Positions 8,818 through 16,012 of a DNA stretch of 64,000 nucleotides are shown here, one piece after another. The position numbers and the translations under genes were made by a program. Source of the stretch: an uncultured Flavobacteriales bacterium (GTDB lineage: Bacteria > Bacteroidota > Bacteroidia > Flavobacteriales > Crocinitomicaceae); contig CAMLFH010000002.1 of NCBI GenBank assembly GCA_946479285.1, positions 124,001 through 188,000 on the forward strand. The letters are read 5' to 3'. Every line of letters starts with the position of its first letter. Within the stretch, counting starts at the first letter, position 1. A model generated the notes under the pieces. The model worked only from the letters and a program-made list of their open reading frames with translations. It was not told the origin of the DNA and ran no database searches.

Positions 8818-9177
8818 TTATTTTCCGATTTGAATTTCACTTTCCAGATCAGCCAAAGCTCCGCCATTGAATACTTTATAGCCTTTTTCTTTTAGAAGAT
8901 TCATGGCTTTTACGCTTCTCAATCCATGCGAACAAACGGTGATGTAGGTTTTTGTTTTATCTAAAGGAAGTTCTGCAGCATGCAAACGACTCAACTGCAG
9001 GTTGATTGATCCTTCAATATGCCCGGTTTTGTATTCTGACGGTGTTCTCACATCCAGGATAACGGCTCCCTGTTCGATCTTCTTCCCCAATCCTTTATCG
9101 AGATTCATAAAGCGATAAGTTCGGTATCCGATATAAATCAACAGGAAAGCTCCTAAAATGATTCCAATGATTTTCAT
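8818..9177 (-). CDS. Membrane-anchored rhodanese-like protein
   Basis: 119 residues: an N-terminal hydrophobic helix (IIGIILGAFLLIYIGY, about 3-18) then one rhodanese domain (AVILDVRTPSEYKTGHIEGSINL at 38-60). The active-site loop CSHGLRS carries Cys82, so sulfur or persulfide transfer is chemically possible. It starts 1 nt after the stop of the DUF3817-like gene and is the third gene of the operon behind the TetR-type operator at 9991-10016. Exported or periplasm-facing topology is inferred from the single N-terminal helix. Confidence 0.9.
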   Translation of the reverse strand: MKIIGIILGAFLLIYIGYRTYRFMNLDKGLGKKIEQGAVILDVRTPSEYKTGHIEGSINLQLSRLHAAELPLDKTKTYITVCSHGLRSVKAMNLLKEKGYKVFNGGALADLESEIQIGK

Positions 9178-9178
9178 A

Positions 9179-9499
9179 TTACTTGTGGTTTGACGGATCC
9201 ATTTTACTCAGAATTTTTTGATCAATGTAAAAAGTCCCCAAAGGAATGATACAGGCTAAAAGCACTTTCCAGGTGGTTTCTTTGAATTTCCACCGGTATT
9301 CCACTCCAACACTGAGTGTATTGAAAATAAACAGCAGGAACAAAGCTCCATGGACAGTTCCCATTACTTTCGACCACTCGGGAATTCCGTAACCATATTT
9401 TAAAGGCATCGCAACAAAAAGCAAGATCAATAATGAGATTCCTTCCAGGAATCCGATAAGTCGCAGACGGCCGATTTTTGATTGAATGAATTGAAACAT
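9179..9499 (-). CDS. DUF3817-like integral membrane protein
   Basis: 106 residues from the ATG at 9499 (MFQFIQSKIGRLRLIGFLEG); a longer frame starting at 9574 overlaps the preceding gene and uses a non-ATG start. Three hydrophobic helices are visible (LEGISLLILLFVAMPLKY, GTVHGALFLLFIFNTL, KVLLACIIPLGTFYID), with the GTVHG motif and the FYIDQKIL end typical of DUF3817 (YdzA-like) proteins. Function of the family is unknown. It begins 1 nt after the stop of 9501-9959 and ends 1 nt before the rhodanese gene. Confidence 0.85.
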   Translation of the reverse strand: MFQFIQSKIGRLRLIGFLEGISLLILLFVAMPLKYGYGIPEWSKVMGTVHGALFLLFIFNTLSVGVEYRWKFKETTWKVLLACIIPLGTFYIDQKILSKMDPSNHK

Positions 9500-9500
9500 A

Positions 9501-9959
9501 TTATCGGAAATAAGGTCTGTTTGATAAAGGTGAAAATGGCCACGGAATGGCACTAAAAATGAGCAAAAACGCAATGAAAAACCAAAGCAGCATTGTTTTG
9601 AATTTATCGGAATCTGTTTCCATGCGTTTTGCTTTCGCAGAACCGATGGTCAATACAACAATTGCCAGAAACATCATCAATGCATGGATCAGCGAATAAA
9701 ACGTCACGTCCCAGTTTTGAAGCGCGGCCTTTGTGTGTTTCCAAAAATAACGGATACCCGGACTTTGTGTATAAACCAAAATCCCGATGATCAATTGAAC
9801 ATGTGCTATGGTCGCGGTCCAATGACGAATGGAATTATCTGCTTTGGAAAAAGTTTTCTGAGCTTTGAATCCGACATAAGCGCGGTAAATGGCGTATATC
9901 AAACTGATCACCACCAGCCAGCGAACCAAAGAATGAAGAAAAATGAGTGTTGAATACAT
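9501..9959 (-). CDS. Four-helix membrane protein, cytochrome b-like
   Basis: 152 residues from the ATG at 9959 with four hydrophobic helices and several His residues near or in them (IFLHSLVRWLVVISLIY, TATIAHVQLIIGILVY, SLIHALMMFLAIVVL). The pattern is that of small heme b-binding membrane proteins of Bacteroidota, but I cannot prove heme ligation. It is first in the operon 9959 to 8818 (possibly to 8415). The promoter and TetR-type operator lie directly upstream, so expression is probably repressed by the TetR protein of 10028-10618. Confidence 0.75.
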   Translation of the reverse strand: MYSTLIFLHSLVRWLVVISLIYAIYRAYVGFKAQKTFSKADNSIRHWTATIAHVQLIIGILVYTQSPGIRYFWKHTKAALQNWDVTFYSLIHALMMFLAIVVLTIGSAKAKRMETDSDKFKTMLLWFFIAFLLIFSAIPWPFSPLSNRPYFR

Positions 9960-9962
9960 CGA

Positions 9963-9993
9963 CAAAGTTTAAGCGATGTAAAAGTAATTCAAA
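9963..9993 (-). promoter_or_regulatory. Promoter overlapping TetR-type operator
   Basis: On the minus strand TTTG (9993-9990), 19 nt, then AAACTTTG (9970-9963; one mismatch to TAnnTTTG) end 3 nt before the ATG at 9959. The -33 element shares bases with the right end of the operator at 9991-10016, so a bound repressor would cover it. Confidence 0.5.
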
Positions 9994-10016
9994 AACATAC
10001 TAATCAGTATGTTTTT
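9991..10016. promoter_or_regulatory. Perfect inverted repeat, TetR/AcrR-type operator
   Basis: AAAAACATACT, a 4-nt spacer (aatc) and AGTATGTTTTT: two 11-nt arms that are exact reverse complements. The core ACATACT-N4-AGTATGT is of the size and type bound by TetR/AcrR dimers. It lies 11 nt beyond the TetR gene's stop codon and just upstream of the membrane-protein operon, overlapping its -33 element. Confidence 0.8.
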
Positions 10017-10027
10017 GGATAAAAAAA

Positions 10028-10618
10028 TTAGTTCAGCCCGTCCAGGTAGCGCTTAAGTTCTTTTAAATAAAGCAAATAAGACTCTTTTCCATTATCCAAT
10101 TTCCCCAGGTTTCTAATTCCCCAATATCCTGAAATCACCATCATTGTGATTTGTTTTGGATCAGCGTCCATTCGAACAAAGCCATTCTTTTTTCCATTCT
10201 CCAGAACTTCAATCAATGTTTCCTCCCATTGTTTGGTCAATCCGTTTAATGCTGCGCTGAAATCAACATTCCATGGGCTCATTTCCTGCGTAAGATTAGA
10301 AGCCGGACAGCCAAATTCAGGTTTCAGGAATGGATTTCCGACCAACAGATATTCTATCATATCGTATATAAATTCCAAAGGATTGCCCTGGTTCTGCAAT
10401 GGAGTAATGAAGCTTTCCGTCATCGTTGGCTTCAGTATTTCGTTAATGATGGCCAAACCCATTTCATCTTTGTTTTTGAAATGGTAATAAAAAGCACCTT
10501 TTGTAACCTGGGTTGTAGCCAAAATATCATCTATGCTGGTGGTTTGATAACCTTTGACATAAATCAGTTCAAATGCTTTTTGTAAGATGGTTAAGCGTGT
10601 TGCTTCGGCCTTTTTCAT
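10028..10618 (-). CDS. TetR/AcrR family transcriptional regulator
   Basis: 196 residues. The N-terminal helix-turn-helix is clear at about 10-52: ILQKAFELIYVKGYQTTSID then VTKGAFYYHFKNKDEMG. The C-terminal part (from about 75) is a ligand-binding helical domain of the type found in AcrR-like repressors; the inducer is not evident. The gene lies directly upstream of the operon 9959-8818 on the same strand, and the perfect palindrome at 9991-10016 sits between them, so the operon is the likely target. Autoregulation is not evident: no matching palindrome is seen upstream of 10618. Confidence 0.93.
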   Translation of the reverse strand: MKKAEATRLTILQKAFELIYVKGYQTTSIDDILATTQVTKGAFYYHFKNKDEMGLAIINEILKPTMTESFITPLQNQGNPLEFIYDMIEYLLVGNPFLKPEFGCPASNLTQEMSPWNVDFSAALNGLTKQWEETLIEVLENGKKNGFVRMDADPKQITMMVISGYWGIRNLGKLDNGKESYLLYLKELKRYLDGLN

Positions 10619-10661
10619 AAAGATACTACCTGGTATTTTTACAAAGAAATGAAAAGTTTAA

Positions 10662-10692
10662 GGATCTGCAAAGATTAATTCCCTGCAGATCC
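10662..10692 (-). terminator. Hairpin terminator after the sugar dehydrogenase gene
   Basis: GGATCTGCA (10662-10670) and TGCAGATCC (10684-10692) form a perfect 9-bp stem with a 13-nt loop, 17 nt after the stop of the gene at 10709-12079. On the minus strand it is followed by a T-rich stretch (TTAAACTTTTC). Confidence 0.6.
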
Positions 10693-10708
10693 CGAATTAA
10701 TAAGTATC

Positions 10709-12079
10709 TCATTTGACCAATCTGGTACGTTGAATCTGATCATTTCCAACAAACTTCACTTCCACTGAATAAGTTCCGGTTGGCAGCTTTAGAATATCGA
10801 TGTGATCTCCGCTCTCCACATTTTTGTATTCCAGCACAGTTTTTCCATTCAGATCCAGGATTGAAACCTGTTCTGCAGCACTGTTGTTCAGGAATCGGAA
10901 GAAATTTTCTGCCGGATTCGGATAGATCAGTTCCATTTCTGCTCCGTACTGCTCCTGCACACTCAACTCGTTGGAAGGTGTTAAACGAATAATCGGATTG
11001 GTACCTGAATTTGTTGCGATGTAGATTTCTTTATTCGGACCAATGGCAATATCCCGCAGACGTCCGAAAAGTCCCTGGAAATACTGATCTTCATCCGTAA
11101 CATCCGTTGTTTGAGTATTCAATTGCATGGCTACAACACGCTGGCCATTAAGTGTAACCATCAATAACCGGTTATCCCATTCCGGGAAGGCCGGATTTTG
11201 GTAGTAAACCAAATCAGAAGTTGCAATGGTTGGTGTCCAGGCATGAATTGGCTCCGTATACAAACCGGTCGCACAAGGGGCGTTTTCAAAGGTTTCATCG
11301 CAAAAACCATGGATTAGCGGCCAACCATAGTTCTTTCCGGATTCTAAAACTGTCAATTCATCATCGGTTGAAGGGCCGTGTTCGGTAATAATCACTTTTC
11401 CATTAGGAAGTGAACAGATTCCCTGGGAATTGCGGTGTCCCATGCTGTAAATATAGGATCCAGGAAACGGATTGTCTGCTGGTATTGTTCCATCGGTGTT
11501 TACCCGCAGGTATTTTCCCGAAAGCGAACTGGAGTCTTGTGACAACTGCTGTTGAGAAGCTTCCCCGGTTGACATCAATAAGGTTTTGTCGGGAAGAAAA
11601 TACAGGCGCGAACCGTTGTGATTTCCATAGGCCAAAATGTCTTCAATCAGGGTATCAGGATCGATCAAAGCCGGATCACCGGTGTCATCGTAAGTGTATT
11701 TCACCAAACGTTCTTTAAAATAACCCTGCCCGTCTTCCGGTCCATAAGTGTAAACCAGGAAAACTTCTGCAATAACCGGAAAATCCGGGTGAAGCGCCAT
11801 ACCGAGAAGACCGCTCTCTCCTACCGTATGAACATCAGCCGTCAGATCAAGCACCGTATCTTTAATTTCTGTCAGCAGGTCAATACGACTCACAAGTCCG
11901 CCGCGTTCTGTGACCCACAAATGGGTATCACCTTCCAACTGGATTTCCCATGGGGTGTTTACCTCGTTGGATAGCGTATCGATATAAACGGTTGTTGTAC
12001 CGATTAGTTGAGTTGCCTGGGAATGAACCATCGGTGCAAGACCAAGCGAAACGATAAAAAGTAACTTTTTGAATTCCAT
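10709..12079 (-). CDS. PQQ-type glucose/sorbosone dehydrogenase with T9SS signal
   Basis: 456 residues in three parts: a signal peptide (MEFKKLLFIVSLGLAPMVHS), a six-bladed beta-propeller of the soluble aldose sugar dehydrogenase type (LDTPWEI-like start NEVNTPWEIQLEGDTHLWVT, GLLGMALHPDFP, HNGSRLYFLPDKTL, SMGHRNSQGI, ITEHGPSTDDELTV, YGWPLIHG), and a C-terminal T9SS type A sorting domain (from about 385, starting IYPNPAENFF and ending RTRLVK). The family oxidises sugars using PQQ and calcium outside the cytoplasmic membrane. The tail implies export across the outer membrane and cell-surface attachment or release. Monocistronic, with a hairpin terminator. Confidence 0.92.
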   Translation of the reverse strand: MEFKKLLFIVSLGLAPMVHSQATQLIGTTTVYIDTLSNEVNTPWEIQLEGDTHLWVTERGGLVSRIDLLTEIKDTVLDLTADVHTVGESGLLGMALHPDFPVIAEVFLVYTYGPEDGQGYFKERLVKYTYDDTGDPALIDPDTLIEDILAYGNHNGSRLYFLPDKTLLMSTGEASQQQLSQDSSSLSGKYLRVNTDGTIPADNPFPGSYIYSMGHRNSQGICSLPNGKVIITEHGPSTDDELTVLESGKNYGWPLIHGFCDETFENAPCATGLYTEPIHAWTPTIATSDLVYYQNPAFPEWDNRLLMVTLNGQRVVAMQLNTQTTDVTDEDQYFQGLFGRLRDIAIGPNKEIYIATNSGTNPIIRLTPSNELSVQEQYGAEMELIYPNPAENFFRFLNNSAAEQVSILDLNGKTVLEYKNVESGDHIDILKLPTGTYSVEVKFVGNDQIQRTRLVK

Positions 12080-12283
12080 AACCGAAAATTTAATTGTTTA
12101 TTGTTATTCAAGTTAGGGAAACCAAAAGCGGATACAAAAAAGTTGAAGTTAATAAATGGTAAAGTGAATCACCTTGTTGCTGGGCTTCTGAAACAATGTC
12201 TATCAGCTATCAAAGTGTAACAGCCGGTTCTGATTGTGCTCAAACCAGTTTTCCATTTCTTCGCTGTAGAATAATCTATAGAA

Positions 12284-12703
12284 TCAACCGTATTTTGCTT
12301 TTGTCCGTGTGATGCTGTCTTTCATCAGTGCAACCAAGGCTTCCTGATTAATATCGGCCAATTTCTTCACGTAAATACACGCTTTTCCCATTCTAAACTT
12401 TCCCAAAGCATTTATCAAATCTTCCTGCCCCGGTTCACCCATTGAAACATAAAGTGAAATCGCTGCTTTCCTGGGAGAAAACCCAACCAAAGGCATATCA
12501 CCCTCATGTCCGCTGGCATATTTGTAATGAACGCTTCCAAATCCGATAATACTTGGTCCCCACATTTTTGCTTTGAAACCGGAAACTTCTTCCATTAATC
12601 GGATGAGTTCCTGGCTGTCTTTTCGTTTTTGCTCGGAATCGGTAAACTCGATGATGAATTCGTTTACGTCTTTGGGTGTTTCTGCTGTTTTTGTTTTCGC
12701 CAT
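12284..12703 (-). CDS. DUF1801 (YdhG-like) protein
   Basis: 139 residues matching the DUF1801/YdhG group: an N-terminal helix with the KDVNEFI start, LIRLMEEVSGFKAKMWGPSIIGFGSVHY, and VGFSPRKAAISLYVSMG. The fold is shared with iron-chaperone-like frataxin relatives, but function is unproven. After the TGA stop the same frame stays open for 26 further codons (to 12203) with protein-like composition, which is reported separately. ATG start at 12703; no overlapping neighbour. Confidence 0.88.
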   Translation of the reverse strand: MAKTKTAETPKDVNEFIIEFTDSEQKRKDSQELIRLMEEVSGFKAKMWGPSIIGFGSVHYKYASGHEGDMPLVGFSPRKAAISLYVSMGEPGQEDLINALGKFRMGKACIYVKKLADINQEALVALMKDSITRTKAKYG

Positions 12704-12763
12704 TTGTACGGTTTTTTTATCTCGGAATTCAATTCTCTCCCGATAGCTTGTCTGGACTCATTC

Positions 12764-13270
12764 TCATTCTGACTTTATGCCGTCGCGGCCTATAAAGCGC
12801 TGTTTTCCGAGGAGAAAATCAATTGCTTTGACCACATTTTTTTCAACGCTTGCTTCTGTTTTCAGATTTGCAATATAGCGCACAATTTCGTTTTGAAGCG
12901 AAGGAATAAGGCTTTCGAAGATCTTATTTGCTTCCGGATTTGCCTTCAAAGCTTCCAATAATTTAGGGTGCGGATGAATGGACCGGTCGGAAGAATCTGT
13001 TTCAATGCTTATTTCTACTGTCTCTCCTATTCTTTTCGGCGATTTGGGAAGCATTTTGGTATTGATGTACAACCTCCATTCTCCTGAAAAACGAACCAAA
13101 GTTTGCTGATATGCCTTGCCGTTGATAGTTCCTTTCACCGGAATCGGGCCTTTGTCTTTCCCGAATTCCTGAAATAGGATGCGTAAAATCGGCTCGGGGA
13201 CAAACACAAACGGATTGATCCCAATGATCTCAAGTTGAGCAGTGAAGGAAGTTGTTTCTTTTGTCATCAT
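12764..13270 (-). CDS. YdeI/DUF1905-type protein
   Basis: 168 residues from the ATG at 13270 (MMTKETTSFTAQLEI); a TTG start at 13306 would overlap the DinB-like gene upstream. N-terminal half: a small DUF1905 beta domain (GPIPVKGTINGKAYQQTLVRFSGEW split over residues about 35-60). C-terminal half: a YdeI/OmpD-associated helical part (HPHPKLLEALKANPEANKIF, then FESLIPSLQNEIVRYIANLK). These proteins are cytosolic, of unknown function, sometimes described as bacteriocin-protection proteins. It starts 4 nt after the DinB gene's stop and is cotranscribed with it. Confidence 0.88.
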   Translation of the reverse strand: MMTKETTSFTAQLEIIGINPFVFVPEPILRILFQEFGKDKGPIPVKGTINGKAYQQTLVRFSGEWRLYINTKMLPKSPKRIGETVEISIETDSSDRSIHPHPKLLEALKANPEANKIFESLIPSLQNEIVRYIANLKTEASVEKNVVKAIDFLLGKQRFIGRDGIKSE

Positions 13271-13274
13271 TCGT

Positions 13275-13739
13275 TTACTGAACCAATAGCTTTTTGATAA
13301 TCGCAATTTGTCCTAAGTGATAATGTGTATGTTCTACTATTCCTGCAATATTTCGATAGTTAGTTCCGTATTTCGGATCTACAAAGTCTTCTGTTAGTTT
13401 TTCATCCGGTAATTTCTCGATTAGCAAAGCAACTTTCTCTGCTTTTTCCCAGGTGTTTTTCTGAAACCTCTCCCATTCCGCTTTTGTTTTAGGAACTTCA
13501 GAAATCCAGCTTAATTCGTCTTTTCCATCCAAAACATGCTCTTCTAGGACTTTGATGAGAACATCCAGGTAATACGCCATATGAAAAGAGATTGAAAAGA
13601 TCGAATTCAATGAATACATCTGAACTGCTGCTTGTTCGAAAGTAACATCTGAGAGTAAGTTCTTTAAATCAACCGTGCTCCAATTTCCTCCGAAATGGAC
13701 ATCTCTTAAATGCTTCGCTAATTGTTTTGATACGCTCAT
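13275..13739 (-). CDS. DinB-like putative metal-dependent protein
   Basis: 154 residues with the four-helix-bundle DinB pattern and a plausible metal-binding His triad: His53 in ISFHMAYY and His137/His141 in VEHTHYHLGQ. DinB-superfamily proteins include thiol transferases using bacillithiol or mycothiol and many of unknown activity. It lies between the pyruvate-kinase-like gene (5 nt upstream) and the YdeI-like gene (4 nt downstream), forming a three-gene run 14737 to 12764. Two other DinB proteins occur at 45529-46017 and 54215-54661. Confidence 0.87.
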   Translation of the reverse strand: MSVSKQLAKHLRDVHFGGNWSTVDLKNLLSDVTFEQAAVQMYSLNSIFSISFHMAYYLDVLIKVLEEHVLDGKDELSWISEVPKTKAEWERFQKNTWEKAEKVALLIEKLPDEKLTEDFVDPKYGTNYRNIAGIVEHTHYHLGQIAIIKKLLVQ

Positions 13740-13744
13740 AATGG

Positions 13745-14737
13745 TTACAATTTCTCAAAATTCTTGATTAAATGCAAAGTTTCAAAGGGATAATGATTTG
13801 CATTGGAACCTGCGATCAGGAATGCATTCACACCCATGTTCCGCAAATAACCAAAATCCACCAGGTCAGAAATGCTTGGTTTACCGCTATTCTTCAGGTC
13901 TCCGAAGATTCCTGTTGCAAGAATGAGTTCTTTGTTCGACGCTTTACAACTTTCAATGATCTTCTTTTGAAAAGGAAAAACATCACTCATTTTACTGGTA
14001 CTGGTAAGATCTCCACGACCCAGCATGATACTGTCGGAGGCATTTATAATTTCTTCCAGATCATTTGAAGAGACGATCGTTTCGATTTTGGAAACTACCC
14101 GAAAACCGGGAATAAGCTGTTTTACCTCATTCACCTGTTCTGCTTTCGTGACAAACGAAACAAGAATTTTAACCTTTTCGGAGTATGGGGATTGCGCCAA
14201 TTGCTGCAACAATTCAAGATCATGAGCAGAAACAGGCTTAACCGGCAGTTTATTTCCTTTGATATTGAAAGATCGGTTGGAAGTGAGAAAGAATGTGTTG
14301 AGAGCTTCACCACCTACAAAATTTTCATTCATTGACAGAATTTTCATCTCTACTTCTCCGTCTGCAATGGAAATGAGATCTCCTGGCTTCACTATGCATG
14401 GATCCAACTGAGATAAGAAACTGCTTGTGGGGATTTCATTCGGGGCGTTTTGCTGATTTTCAGCACAAAGCAGATACGTTTTTCCTTTCTCGATTTGAAT
14501 TCCAGTTCCGATATTCCCTATCAGGGCTTTTTCACCGGGCAGGTCTACCAGGATCTCCAGATTCAGATTATTGACTTTGCTAAGCTCTAAAACTTCTTCA
14601 ATCCGAGCAATAAATTCCGGAGTAGTTTTCCCTTTGTTGATGAGGCGGATTCCGTGAAGGCCTTGTTTAAAAAGCGCGACTAAATCGAATTGAAAGTCTT
14701 TGAGGTCGCGGGAATAGGTTAAATAGGTTTTTGTCAT
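13745..14737 (-). CDS. Truncated pyruvate-kinase-like protein
   Basis: 330 residues, versus about 470 for pyruvate kinase. The A/B-domain order is kept: LHGIRLINKG (cf. ARLNFSHG), LEILVDLPGEKALIGNI, a B-domain-like insert (CIVKPGDLISIADGEVEMKI split by loop), VSKIET with the catalytic-type Lys and Glu, and ASDSIMLGRGDL with the metal-site Asp. Missing are the N-terminal TKIICTLGP start, the NFSH residues for K+ and the whole C-terminal allosteric domain. It may bind a phospho-substrate without being glycolytic. First gene of a run with DinB and YdeI-like proteins, an unusual setting for metabolism. Confidence 0.8.
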   Translation of the reverse strand: MTKTYLTYSRDLKDFQFDLVALFKQGLHGIRLINKGKTTPEFIARIEEVLELSKVNNLNLEILVDLPGEKALIGNIGTGIQIEKGKTYLLCAENQQNAPNEIPTSSFLSQLDPCIVKPGDLISIADGEVEMKILSMNENFVGGEALNTFFLTSNRSFNIKGNKLPVKPVSAHDLELLQQLAQSPYSEKVKILVSFVTKAEQVNEVKQLIPGFRVVSKIETIVSSNDLEEIINASDSIMLGRGDLTSTSKMSDVFPFQKKIIESCKASNKELILATGIFGDLKNSGKPSISDLVDFGYLRNMGVNAFLIAGSNANHYPFETLHLIKNFEKL

Positions 14738-14942
14738 AAGAGTTCAAAAGGTTTAACCGATAGCAGAATTTCAGTCGCCATTGTTTAAAGCGTTCAACTA
14801 AAATTGCTATCTAAAGTAGTAAACTTTTTATATAGAACTTCTTCTGAAAAAACGTGCTGTAATCACTTTTCACAGGTATTTATTCAAATAAACGATGATT
14901 TTTGTGCCTTTTGTTTCAATAAATCAAGATCATTCTTCAGAT

Positions 14943-15593
14943 TTACCAATCCCAAACACCATTATAACTGAAGGTCTCGAATTTCGGTGTGGTCGGAGCA
15001 AACTGAATTGAAACCAGGATCGTATTGGATTTTTTATCGATCATCGTATTTATCCGGTAGGTTGTTTTCAATTCTGCAGTTCTTCTTTCTGCAAAAATCT
15101 GAAGCCCGTTTACTTCTGTGACACAGCCGTGTTTCCAAACCTGCATTTTATTATACGCTAATTCCTGAACGGGTTGAAATTTCGAATAAGCTTCCAACAA
15201 GGGTTTAAAGGTTTGATAGTAGGTTACGTTTTTTGAGTACCAAATAAAGAAACCATCGTATATTTTTTCCGGATTCCCTTTCTCTCCATCGAAATAAATA
15301 AATGCAGGAATACTGTCTCCTTCATTAAAATACCGTTCTTCGGTACGTATTGAATGATCTTGTTCACAAATTGTTTCTTCAATAAATGCATAATCGAATT
15401 TCAACCTATCCATTCGTTTAAGCCACTTTGTATGAGCTCTGCTCAAAAGAATACTATCGAAATGAAGACGCTGTTCTTCTGATAATTGTCTCAAATGATG
15501 AGCAGTCATTTCGTCGATTATGAACGACCTGTTTTGTCCATAAGCTAAAACAGAAAACATTGAAAATAGCAACAGGATAATTTTATCTTTCAT
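14943..15593 (-). CDS. Exported hypothetical protein
   Basis: 216 residues with a clear signal peptide (MKDKIILLLFSMFSVLAYGQ), then a mixed alpha/beta domain with no motif I recognise; it ends in a strand-rich part (NTILVSIQFAPTTPKFETFS). It lies alone between a 205-nt gap upstream of the PK-like run and the DUF1801 gene at 15662. Codon use looks like its neighbours. Likely periplasmic or outer-membrane associated; function unknown. Confidence 0.75.
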   Translation of the reverse strand: MKDKIILLLFSMFSVLAYGQNRSFIIDEMTAHHLRQLSEEQRLHFDSILLSRAHTKWLKRMDRLKFDYAFIEETICEQDHSIRTEERYFNEGDSIPAFIYFDGEKGNPEKIYDGFFIWYSKNVTYYQTFKPLLEAYSKFQPVQELAYNKMQVWKHGCVTEVNGLQIFAERRTAELKTTYRINTMIDKKSNTILVSIQFAPTTPKFETFSYNGVWDW

Positions 15594-15661
15594 CAGATTA
15601 CAATTTAGGAACTTCCCAAATATAATGTAATCATTGAAAGCCGGAGAAGCAAACTTTCAAA

Positions 15662-16012
15662 TCAGCGCTTTGTATAAACATCCAGCGCTTTCTGTAAAAG
15701 GGCCTCAATTCTATCTATCGGCAAATCAGCATCCGGATCAATTAGAAAGACTTTCATCCGTGAGCGCTTTTCCTGAAGCATGAATGGCTCGTCAAAGAGT
15801 TTTCCTTCCACAAAACCAATGTAAGGTTGTTTGTGTTTTTTGTGCGTCCAGAGGTAGCAAAACATTTTTCCTTTGTAGCAGAAAAAAGGCATCCCATATT
15901 TCAATTCGTCCGTTATTGCATTATTTTGGGCCAAAATAATATCTCGCAGAGCAAGAAAAACACCTTTAACAGGTTCTTCCTGCTTTAAATAATATTCCGT
16001 CAGGTCTTGCAT
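15662..16012 (-). CDS. DUF1801 protein
   Basis: 116 residues with the short-form DUF1801 pattern: AITDELKYGMPFFCYKGKMF, LWTHKKHKQPYIGFVEG, and RSRMKVFLIDPDADLP. The frataxin-like fold is known for the family; its role is not. Its ATG overlaps the stop codon of the GH92 gene by one base (TAATG), so it is translated from the mannosidase mRNA, an odd pairing. A longer relative is at 12284-12703. Confidence 0.88.
   Translation of the reverse strand: MQDLTEYYLKQEEPVKGVFLALRDIILAQNNAITDELKYGMPFFCYKGKMFCYLWTHKKHKQPYIGFVEGKLFDEPFMLQEKRSRMKVFLIDPDADLPIDRIEALLQKALDVYTKR

Noticed and set aside
14884..14945. Protein-like frame following the exported protein at 14943
   Set aside because: Only about 20 codons; similar tails appear after several genes, which shows how easily they arise by chance.
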